The translations under genes and the position numbers were made by a program. From Bacteroidales bacterium (lineage in GTDB: Bacteria > Bacteroidota > Bacteroidia > Bacteroidales > UBA932), in NCBI GenBank assembly GCA_024401915.1, contig JAKSKA010000049.1, positions 1 to 8,567 of the forward strand: DNA of 8,567 nucleotides, in the 5' to 3' direction. Of this stretch, positions 1-5,362 are shown one piece after another (position 1 is the stretch's first letter; each line of letters opens with the position of its first letter). The notes beneath the pieces are model-generated. The model saw only the letters and a program-made list of their open reading frames with translations. It did no database searches and was not told where the DNA came from.

Positions 1-388
1 CGGTACTGTCGTGATTGAAATAGTCCTTGACGAGCACGCTGTGGGGCATAGCACCTTTCGTCGCGAGTTCCAACTTGAGCTTGCTGTTCTCGAGCACCAC
101 CGTTTTCGACTCCGCAACGGATGCGCTGTCGAGAGCAGCATCCTTGTATATGGAGCGGCGGGGGCTTTCCGGAGCTTCGCTGGCTGCTGCGGCAGCAACA
201 TTGTCGGCAACCGCGAGTGCGACTGCGGAAGTATCGACAAGGCCCAGCTCAATCTTGCGGGCAAGCTCTATCGAATCACGCTGAATCCTGGCCTGCTCCG
301 CTTTCTGCGCCTGTTTCGACTCATAAAAGGTGAAGCCGAATAGAATCAGGGCAATAAGAATGAATCCTGTAACGCTGTTCTTATCCAT
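1..388 (-). CDS. yidC: YidC membrane protein insertase, N-terminal part (runs off the left edge)
   Basis: This is the first 129 codons of an open frame that continues beyond the window. It begins MDKNSVTGFILIALILFGF, a short cytoplasmic tail followed by one membrane segment (about residues 7-22). A charged and alanine-rich linker follows (about 23-95). From about residue 97 the sequence VVLENSKLKLELATKGA, then HSVLVKDYFNHDS, matches the start of the periplasmic beta-sandwich domain of Bacteroidetes YidC. YidC inserts proteins into the inner membrane alone or with SecYEG. The catalytic five-helix core would lie outside the window, so identification rests on the N-terminus alone. The ATG overlaps the TAA stop of the DUF349 gene by one base (TAATG), which implies co-transcription and probably coupled translation. 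No Shine-Dalgarno sequence is needed or seen. Confidence 0.88.
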   Translation of the reverse strand, partial: MDKNSVTGFILIALILFGFTFYESKQAQKAEQARIQRDSIELARKIELGLVDTSAVALAVADNVAAAAASEAPESPRRSIYKDAALDSASVAESKTVVLENSKLKLELATKGAMPHSVLVKDYFNHDST

Positions 389-2142
389 TACTGTTCCTCC
401 TCCTCTGCCTTGCGAATCTTGTTCTCCAGTTCCTTCAACTCAGTTTTCGCTGCCTCGATGCGCTCCCTCATCTGCTGGATGAGAGGTTCCGCATTCTTGG
501 ACAGGGAGAAGAATCCGATATTGTTCTCGAAAGTAGTTATGTCCTGCTGCAATGCACGGTATTTCTCAACGAGAAGGTCCTTGGGACTGCGCTGGGCCTT
601 GAAGCCCTTCGAGCGCTCCTTCTGATCACCACGCTGGAAGAGCGGGAACTTCTGCTGCATTGCGTCCCTGAAGGCCTTGTTGATATTGTCCTTCTCCTTG
701 AACGGAACGTGGCCGAGAGACTGCCAGCGCTCGTTGAAAGCGCGCATAGCATCAGCATTGGCCGTTTCATCCTCTGTGGGCTCATAAGCAAGGATATCGG
801 CGACAAGGCGCTTCTTCGCCTTGAGATTGCCATAAAGGTCATTGGGATCGGGGGTGCCGTTCTTGTCGCGGTTCTCGAAGAACTCGTCGCACGCGCCGCG
901 GAAACGCTTCCACAGGGCTTCGCTCTTCTTGCGGGGAACTGCACCGATTTCCTTCCACTTCTTCTGGAGTTCGATGAAGCGGTCAGTGGCCTGTTTCCAC
1001 TCCGTGCTGAGCTTCAGTTCCTCCGCTTCACGTACAAGCTCCATCTTCTTGTCGTAGTTCTCGTTCATACTGTCCTTGAACTCGTTATAGAAGTTGCGCT
1101 TGCGCTCGAAGAAAGCGTCGCAAGCCGCTCTGAACCTTTCGTAAACCTTCTGATTCTCCTTCTTTGTCGCGAAACCGATCTTGCGCCACTCGGCCTGAAG
1201 CTCTTCGATCTGTTTCGAAAGCTCGTTCCATTCGCCGGATGACTGGACCTCCGTGGCGGCAATGGCCTCCATCTTCTCGCAAAGAGCCGTCTTGGAAGCA
1301 AGATTTGCGGCTTCCTCCTCCTTGCGTCCCTCGAAATATGCCTGATAACGCTTGTTGATCACGGCCGTGGCAGCCTTGAAACGATTCCAAATATCTTCGC
1401 GCTTCTCCTTTGCGACGGGTCCGAACTCCTTCCACTGTTCGTGGAGCTTCTGGAGCTCGCGGAAAGCCTCGACGACGTTTTCGTTCTCTGCAGCTTCGCA
1501 GAATGCCTCCTTCGCCTCAAGGTTCTTGCGGAAATCCAGGTCACGGAGATCGCGGTCGATCTTGACGATATCGTAGAATTTCTCTACATAGAACTGATAT
1601 GTATCATTGATGTCCCTGTAGCTGGTTGCGGGAACCGGGCCGGCATTGCGCCAGCGGTCCTGGAGTTCGCGGAATGCAGGGAAAGAAACGTTCACGCTCT
1701 CGCTGTTTTGCTCCACAAGCGCCTTGAGTTCCTCAATGACGGCCTGTTTCTTCGCCAGGTTCTCCTCTCTTTCGGCTTCCTGACGGCGGTTGACTTCAGC
1801 ACGTTCCTTCTTGTAATCGGCATACATGGCCTTGAAATTCTCCTCCACGATCTCGAACGGATTGTTTCTAGTCTCGGTCTCGACGTCGACGGCTTCCTCC
1901 CCGCCCTGATCCGACTCACCCTTGAGCTTGATAAGGAGCTTGTAGAAAGCGGATTTGATTGCATCCGCCTCCTTGGAACGGAGCATCGCGTCGGCGCTCT
2001 GCTTGAGATTCTGGAAAATTTCCGAGATTTCGGAAAGGGACTTGTCGGCAAGGTTCAAAGTCTGTTCAGCAGACTCCCCTGCCTTTTCTTCTACATCTGA
2101 AGCAACCTGTACTGTCTCTTCAGGAATGATTGTTTCGCTCAT
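388..2142 (-). CDS. DUF349 repeat protein, five repeats, 584 aa
   Basis: The protein is cytoplasmic, highly charged and almost entirely helical, with no signal peptide or membrane segment. It carries five DUF349 units. Each is centred on a conserved Trp followed by a GPVP-like turn: W164 (DRWRNAGPVP), W237 (EQWKEFGPV), W319 (AEWRKIGFA), W396 (KKWKEIGAVP) and W473 (ERWQSLGHVP), 73-82 residues apart. Each turn is followed by an aromatic-basic helix such as LWKRFRGACDEFF. The first ~115 residues are acidic and likely disordered, and the last ~60 form a coiled-coil tail ending in Glu residues. The family is widespread in Bacteroidetes and its molecular role is not settled. The start at 2142 is the first ATG and lies 30 bases after a TATATTTG promoter box. 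The gene overlaps yidC by one base, so it is the first gene of that transcript. Family assignment is firm; function is unknown. Confidence 0.93.
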   Translation of the reverse strand: MSETIIPEETVQVASDVEEKAGESAEQTLNLADKSLSEISEIFQNLKQSADAMLRSKEADAIKSAFYKLLIKLKGESDQGGEEAVDVETETRNNPFEIVEENFKAMYADYKKERAEVNRRQEAEREENLAKKQAVIEELKALVEQNSESVNVSFPAFRELQDRWRNAGPVPATSYRDINDTYQFYVEKFYDIVKIDRDLRDLDFRKNLEAKEAFCEAAENENVVEAFRELQKLHEQWKEFGPVAKEKREDIWNRFKAATAVINKRYQAYFEGRKEEEAANLASKTALCEKMEAIAATEVQSSGEWNELSKQIEELQAEWRKIGFATKKENQKVYERFRAACDAFFERKRNFYNEFKDSMNENYDKKMELVREAEELKLSTEWKQATDRFIELQKKWKEIGAVPRKKSEALWKRFRGACDEFFENRDKNGTPDPNDLYGNLKAKKRLVADILAYEPTEDETANADAMRAFNERWQSLGHVPFKEKDNINKAFRDAMQQKFPLFQRGDQKERSKGFKAQRSPKDLLVEKYRALQQDITTFENNIGFFSLSKNAEPLIQQMRERIEAAKTELKELENKIRKAEEEEQ

Positions 2143-2172
2143 AAAAAATCGAGTTATTGGTATAATGAATTA

Positions 2173-2180
2173 CAAATATA
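2173..2180 (-). promoter_or_regulatory. Bacteroidetes-type -7 box for the DUF349-yidC unit
   Basis: Read on the minus strand this is TATATTTG, a full match to the TAnnTTTG consensus. It would start transcription near 2166, about 24 bases before the DUF349 ATG. No convincing TTTG -33 box is present at the usual spacing. It lies back to back with the trmD -7 box. Confidence 0.6.
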
Positions 2181-2202
2181 CTTATTATTTAAATAAATTC
2201 GG

Positions 2203-2210
2203 TAATTTTG
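2203..2210 (+). promoter_or_regulatory. Bacteroidetes-type -7 box for trmD
   Basis: The sequence TAATTTTG matches TAnnTTTG fully. Transcription would begin near 2215-2217, giving a leader of about 15 bases before the ATG at 2232. This helps decide the trmD start: the upstream in-frame TTG at 2208 lies inside the -7 box and would not be transcribed. The -33 region is AT-rich without a clear TTTG. Confidence 0.6.
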
Positions 2211-2231
2211 CAGGCCAAATATCCATTGAAA

Positions 2232-2915
2232 ATGCGCATTGATATCCTATCCGTCGTACCAGAACTTCTTGACAGCCCGCTCAGCCACTCGATTGTTGGG
2301 AGAGCCATCAGGAAAGGCCTTGTCGAAATCCACGTCCACAATCTCAGAAAATACGGCATAGGTCCGAGGAAGAACGTCGACGATTATAGTTACGGCGGAG
2401 ACGCCGGTATGGTGATGATGGTGGAACCCGTATTCAGGATGATAGAGGAACTGAAGTCGGAAAGGGACTACGACGAAGTCATCTATATGTCACCTGATGG
2501 CGAGATCCTCGACCAGTCGATTTCCAACGAGCTGTCGCTCAAAGGCAACATAATCATACTCTGCGGTCACTACAAAGGCATTGACCACCGTATCAGGGAA
2601 CATCTGATCACGCGTGAAATATCTGTCGGCGACTATGTCGTCAGCGGCGGAGAGATACCCGCTGCGCTGCTTGCCGATTCCATAGTAAGGCTTATTCCGG
2701 GAGCGCTCACCGATGAGACATCAGCGCTGAGCGACAGTTTCCAGGACGATCTTCTCTCCCCTCCCGTCTATACGAGGCCCGCAGAATTCAACGGATGGAA
2801 GGTCCCGGATGTCCTTTTGAGCGGCAACCCCAGGTTGATACAGGACTGGCAGGAGCAGCAGGCGATGGAGCGCACCGCCAGGCTCAGGCCTGAGCTTTTG
2901 AAAAAACAGCAATAA
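2232..2915 (+). CDS. trmD: tRNA (guanine-N1-)-methyltransferase TrmD, 227 aa
   Basis: TrmD uses S-adenosylmethionine to methylate N1 of G37, 3' of the anticodon in tRNAs reading CNN/CGG-type codons, which prevents +1 frameshifting. It is a SPOUT enzyme with a deep trefoil knot and works as a homodimer. Visible motifs are YGGDAGMVM (54-62), MSPDGE (86-91), [11 protein letters not shown] (110-120), the knot loop [14 protein letters not shown] (131-144), VRLIPGAL with R153 matching the conserved Arg154 of E. coli, and [16 protein letters not shown] (168-183) with D172 as the likely equivalent of the catalytic Asp169. VPDVLLSGN (191-199) precedes the C-terminal domain. I chose the ATG at 2232 because [11 protein letters not shown] is the normal family N-terminus and the longer frame from a TTG at 2208 starts inside the promoter. 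The gene appears monocistronic. Length is normal for the family. Confidence 0.97.
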   Translation: MRIDILSVVPELLDSPLSHSIVGRAIRKGLVEIHVHNLRKYGIGPRKNVDDYSYGGDAGMVMMVEPVFRMIEELKSERDYDEVIYMSPDGEILDQSISNELSLKGNIIILCGHYKGIDHRIREHLITREISVGDYVVSGGEIPAALLADSIVRLIPGALTDETSALSDSFQDDLLSPPVYTRPAEFNGWKVPDVLLSGNPRLIQDWQEQQAMERTARLRPELLKKQQ

Positions 2916-2946
2916 AAGCCCTATTTCCTTAAGCGCAAATCCACTT

Positions 2947-2981
2947 TTTGTGTATTTATTAAAATATTTTAATAACACAAA
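2947..2981. repeat. AT-rich palindrome / hairpin downstream of trmD
   Basis: The core at 2956-2975, TTATTAAAATATTTTAATAA, is a perfect 20-bp palindrome. Outer arms TTTGTGT (2947-2953) and ACACAAA (2975-2981) can extend it, leaving a small bulge on the left. A T-rich stretch follows (TTTTTTATTTATTTTTT, about 2998-3013). It could be a weak AT-only terminator for trmD or a binding site for a dimeric regulator ahead of the promoter at 3011-3041. Which of these it is cannot be decided from sequence. Confidence 0.45.
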
Positions 2982-3010
2982 GAAAAAAGTTAGAGATTTT
3001 TTATTTATTT

Positions 3011-3041
3011 TTTGTAGATATAAAAAAACGTTGTATATTTG
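3011..3041 (+). promoter_or_regulatory. Complete Bacteroidetes promoter (TTTG-N19-TATATTTG)
   Basis: The -33 box TTTG (3011-3014), a 19-bp spacer and the -7 box TATATTTG (3034-3041) fit the primary-sigma consensus of Bacteroidetes. It is the best promoter in the window, yet no long gene begins just after it: transcription would start near 3046-3048, and a strong hairpin follows about 85 bases later. It therefore points to a short transcript, or to a leader RNA for the gene at 3229. Confidence 0.65.
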
Positions 3042-3050
3042 CCTTCGAAA

Positions 3051-3101
3051 ATGAAACAACTCTACCTTACTTCTGTAAGGATTCTAACCAACAATAATTG
3101 A
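3051..3101 (+). CDS. Possible 16-aa leader peptide ORF
   Basis: This frame reads MKQLYLTSVRILTNNN and stops at TGA (3099-3101). It begins only a few bases after the predicted transcription start, so translation would be nearly leaderless. The first hairpin (3065-3080) lies within it, and it ends just before the second hairpin, which is the layout of a leader peptide. There is no run of a single regulatory codon apart from three Asn at the end. An ORF this short arises easily by chance, so it is only a candidate. Confidence 0.15.
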   Translation: MKQLYLTSVRILTNNN

Positions 3102-3132
3102 CCTTCAAAGGTAATACACTACTAACTAACCA

Positions 3133-3162
3133 AGTAAAGCCCGCTGTGAAGCGGGCTTTACT
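3133..3162 (+). terminator. Strong GC-rich hairpin, probable terminator
   Basis: AGTAAAGCCCGC (3133-3144) pairs perfectly over 12 bp with GCGGGCTTTACT (3151-3162) around a TGTGAA loop. The A-tract before and the T-tract after the GC core are inside the stem, a form that can end transcription in both directions. The following U-tract is short (TTTACTCG), so efficiency is uncertain. It closes the candidate small RNA. Confidence 0.65.
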
Positions 3163-3197
3163 CGTTATATGGAGTAGTTATTAACGAAATTTTTTGG

Positions 3198-3205
3198 TAA
3201 TTTTG
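3198..3205 (+). promoter_or_regulatory. Bacteroidetes-type -7 box for the 3229-6432 gene unit
   Basis: TAATTTTG matches TAnnTTTG and lies 23 bases before the ATG at 3229, giving a leader of about 15-18 bases. No clear TTTG -33 box is found 19-21 bp upstream. The box lies after the terminator hairpin, so this unit can be transcribed independently of the short RNA. The same TAATTTTG octamer, with GG before it, precedes trmD. Confidence 0.55.
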
Positions 3206-3228
3206 TATTCGAAATAAAGCAAAGCTAT

Positions 3229-3681
3229 ATGGCATACGACATACAAATGCAGCTGCCTGCTCCTTGGGAAAAGGAATGCAGCGTATATACCGACGAATCC
3301 GGAGCGGAGATCACGCACCTCGAAGCACACCTCTATGACGAGAAGGCGGAAAGGGACAGCGCTATGATTGATATATATATAGGAGAAATGCCTGAAGACA
3401 CCACAGCGGAAGACCAGGCCCTCTCCAACTATGCGGACATCGTCGGATTCGACGACGACGATCCGGAGGATTTCGACCCGATTGCGAAGATCAAATTCAA
3501 CGGGAAGAACGCCTACGGATTTGACGCATTCTGCGAAGACGAGAGCCCGATGATGTTCCTTTCGCAGGAGGTCAAAACCGGAATCCTCGCTATCATCTGC
3601 TGCGCAGCGACAAATGACAAGGCCCTGAAAGAGACACTGAAACTCGTAGAATGCAATTTCAGGGTAAAAAATGAAAAATAG
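3229..3681 (+). CDS. Small acidic protein of unknown function, 150 aa
   Basis: I do not recognise a named family. The protein has no signal peptide or membrane segment and is strongly acidic, with a run of Asp at 75-78 within GFDDDDPEDFDP. The layout is alternating strands and helices: an early LPAPWEKECSVYTDESGAEITHLE-type region (9-32), a middle INGK-like strand turn (KIKFNGKNAYGFDAF, 87-101), and a C-terminal hydrophobic strand (TGILAIICCAAT, 117-128) followed by a helix (KALKETLKLVECNF). The strand-strand-helix ending resembles small alpha/beta proteins of the PsbP/Mog1 type, but that is a guess from pattern only. It starts 23 bases after a -7 box and overlaps the next gene by 11 bases, so it is the first gene of the unit with the DUF4015 lipoprotein and the PLP enzyme. 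It is likely cytoplasmic. Confidence 0.8.
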   Translation: MAYDIQMQLPAPWEKECSVYTDESGAEITHLEAHLYDEKAERDSAMIDIYIGEMPEDTTAEDQALSNYADIVGFDDDDPEDFDPIAKIKFNGKNAYGFDAFCEDESPMMFLSQEVKTGILAIICCAATNDKALKETLKLVECNFRVKNEK

Positions 3682-5074
3682 TTCACTTGTAGTGCTCCTA
3701 TGCGCAGCACTTGTTTCCGCTTGCGCAAAACCCGAATCAAAGACAGCATTCCTGGCATCGGACCGTCCCCTTGCCCCCGTTTATTCCATTGACAAGGATG
3801 GAGCGGCGAGCATCTGCGACAGCATCCCCCGTGGATCGAAACTGATCGTGCGCCCGTCTGAAACGATGAAAATCGAAAAGACGCGCTATGTGAACGCATC
3901 GGTCGAAGGGTCGTCGAAAGAATGCTTCTGGATTGACGAGACCACTCTCGCAGACAGCCTCGAAGCCTGCGTCATGGAAAAAGAGCTTTACGTAAGAACC
4001 CCGGCGTCCGTAATCCGCGACACCACGTGTTCTGAAATCTGTTCCCTCGCGGAGAAAGGAGAGCGCCTGGACGTCATAGGCTACGACAGGATAGGAAAGG
4101 ACGGACGCATACGTCGTTATAAGATCAGGCAGAACACAAAACGTGGAGTCCGGGAAGGCTATGTCTTCGCAAAGTATCTCGTTTTCGACAAGGACGAGGC
4201 GATGATGCGCTACCGCCCGGAACGTTACGACACCCTCCACGCAAAGGTGCGTGACCCCTTCGGCGGCGGACGCCCCGAAGGCTGCGACTTCTACCCCGTA
4301 GAGAAGCCCTCCTTCCCCGGGAAAGCGCTTCCCAGCGAATGCCGGTCCCTTTATCTCAACATCTCCCCCGCCGGCGTGGGACGTATCGACAAATTCATCG
4401 AACTTGCGAAATCAACTCTGATAAACACCTTCGTCATCGACATAAAGGACAACGAGTGCCCCGGCTACAAGGCAGAAGCTATGGAGAAATACTCCCCCAC
4501 CAACTTCAAATGGGGAGGAAAGAACAAAGCCGATATGTATCGCAATGCCGTGAAGCGTCTCCACGAGGAGGGATTCTGGGTGGTCGGCAGGATTACCTGC
4601 TTCAAGGATTCCTATTTCGTTAAGGACAACCCCTCGACGGCGATAACGGAAAAAGCCACGGGAAAGCCTTTCTTCCACAACAAGGCATACTGGCCCAGCG
4701 CATACGACCGCAGGGTGTGGCAGTTCAACGTGGAACTTGCGAAAGAAGCCGTAAGGACCTTCGGCTTCGATGAGATAAACTTCGACTACGTGCGCTTCCC
4801 TGACAGGATGACCTCGGTCGCAGACCTGATCGACTACCATCACATCTATAACGAGAGCAAGGTTCAGGCTATCCAGCGTTTCGTCCAATATGCCTGCGAC
4901 GAAATCCACACCCTCGGAGCCTATGTATCGATAGACGTCTTCGGCGAGAGCGCGAACCAGGGCTACACCACAGCCTACGGCCAGTACTGGCCGGCCCTTT
5001 CAAACGTCGCCGACGTAATGTGTGGAATGCCCTACCCGGACCATTTCGACAAGCACGGCTACGGGCTAGACTAG
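3671..5074 (+). CDS. DUF4015-type putative glycoside hydrolase lipoprotein, cut short by an in-frame TAG
   Basis: The frame gives 467 residues up to TAG at 5072-5074. The N-terminus is a lipoprotein signal (MKNSSLVVLLCAALVSAC) with lipobox VSAC and Cys18 as the predicted acylated residue, so the protein is membrane-anchored outside the cytoplasm. Residues ~36-96 and ~104-172 look like two SH3b-like segments; the second includes LYVRTPASV and EGYVFAKYLVF. From about 222 a TIM-barrel of the DUF4015 putative glycoside hydrolase family begins (SLYLNISPAGVGRIDKFIEL). It carries FVIDIKDNEC (254-263), GFWVVGRITCFKD (301-313) and the family signature FGFDEINFDYVRFPDR (364-379), where D372 and neighbours line the expected active site. 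Substrate is unknown. The last barrel strands are missing here but are encoded after the stop. The start overlaps the upstream gene by 11 bases. Confidence 0.85.
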   Translation: MKNSSLVVLLCAALVSACAKPESKTAFLASDRPLAPVYSIDKDGAASICDSIPRGSKLIVRPSETMKIEKTRYVNASVEGSSKECFWIDETTLADSLEACVMEKELYVRTPASVIRDTTCSEICSLAEKGERLDVIGYDRIGKDGRIRRYKIRQNTKRGVREGYVFAKYLVFDKDEAMMRYRPERYDTLHAKVRDPFGGGRPEGCDFYPVEKPSFPGKALPSECRSLYLNISPAGVGRIDKFIELAKSTLINTFVIDIKDNECPGYKAEAMEKYSPTNFKWGGKNKADMYRNAVKRLHEEGFWVVGRITCFKDSYFVKDNPSTAITEKATGKPFFHNKAYWPSAYDRRVWQFNVELAKEAVRTFGFDEINFDYVRFPDRMTSVADLIDYHHIYNESKVQAIQRFVQYACDEIHTLGAYVSIDVFGESANQGYTTAYGQYWPALSNVADVMCGMPYPDHFDKHGYGLD

Positions 5075-5077
5075 CCC
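5063..5077. repeat. Inverted repeat centred beside the premature TAG
   Basis: GGGCTAG-A-CTAGCCC is a perfect 7-bp inverted repeat around one central base, and the TAG (5072-5074) is in its right arm. It contains two CTAG tetramers, often scarce in bacterial genomes. As RNA the loop would be too tight for the full stem, so only a small hairpin could form. Confidence 0.6.
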
Positions 5078-5362
5078 TGGAACCACCCGTACGAGATTCT
5101 GAACGCCTGGGGGCACCACGTTACCAACAGGCAGTCGGAGTGCGAGACCCCCGCCCAGGTAAGGACCTGGGTCCAGTCCTATCACGTGATGAGATGGGTG
5201 GACAAGAACGGAATAGACTACGATGCCGAGAACATCGCTAAGGAGATAAGAGGACTGTACGATGCAGGCCTGGATGGCGGATACGTCACCTGGCTCGCAT
5301 CATCGAACTATGACCGCTACGTCGAGATATCCGACGCATTCAGAACAGACTACAGGAAATGA
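5075..5362 (+). pseudogene. C-terminal 95 codons of the DUF4015 gene, same frame, beyond the TAG
   Basis: Immediately after the TAG the same frame stays open for 95 codons to TGA at 5360-5362. The translation reads as a normal continuation of the barrel: PWNHPYEILNAWGHHVTNRQ, then CETPAQVRTWVQSY, and near the end a GLDGGYVTWLASSNYDRY segment that matches the usual closing strand of the family. Together with the first 467 codons the intact protein would be 563 residues, counting one residue for the TAG. No frameshift is involved. No good start codon lies near the beginning of this part, so on its own it would not be made. One substitution from GAG, AAG, CAG, TGG, TAC or TAT would produce the stop. 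Either the gene is a recent pseudogene, the base is a sequencing error, or the TAG is read through. Confidence 0.8.

Larger units (their letters stand above)
3047..3165 (+). ncRNA. Candidate small RNA or leader RNA (own promoter and terminator)
   Basis: The start is inferred from the promoter at 3011-3041 and the end from the hairpin at 3133-3162, giving about 115-120 bases. Three stem-loops can be drawn: CCTTAC-TTCT-GTAAGG (3065-3080), ACCT-TCAA-AGGT (3101-3112) and the 12-bp terminator stem. The AAGG of the first and the CCTT of the second could pair instead, so alternative folds are possible. A 16-codon ORF (3051-3101) begins almost at the predicted 5' end. I do not recognise a known RNA family: it is too short for a normal 6S RNA and shows no SRP-type loop. 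It could be an independent sRNA, or an attenuated leader for the operon that starts at 3229. Confidence 0.4.

Noticed and set aside
11..343. Plus-strand open frames of up to 110 codons at the left edge
   Set aside because: They are antisense shadows of the yidC N-terminal frame on the minus strand, which has a clear family match and start.
1441..2100. A 219-codon open frame on the plus strand, antisense to the DUF349 gene
   Set aside because: It mirrors the Glu/Lys-rich codons of the real gene, giving Leu/Val/Phe-rich translation with no recognisable domain. It has no promoter and lies wholly inside a well-supported gene.
2208..2231. An eight-codon N-terminal extension of TrmD from a TTG at 2208
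   Set aside because: The TTG lies inside the TAATTTTG promoter box, and family members begin with MRIDI-type sequence at the ATG at 2232.
2882..2895. GCTCAGGCCTGAGC palindrome followed by TTTT, as a trmD terminator
   Set aside because: It lies within the trmD coding sequence before the stop codon, has only a 5-bp stem once a loop is allowed, and the T-tract is just four bases.
4412..4909. Long minus-strand open frames across the DUF4015 gene and the aldolase (also 5782-6333)
   Set aside because: They lie antisense to genes with clear motifs, show no family features and have no promoter; they reflect codon bias of the real genes.
5072..5074. TAG read as pyrrolysine or as a reassigned sense codon
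   Set aside because: Three other genes in the window use TAG as their natural stop, no pyrrolysine genes are visible, and a single base change or error explains the interruption more simply.
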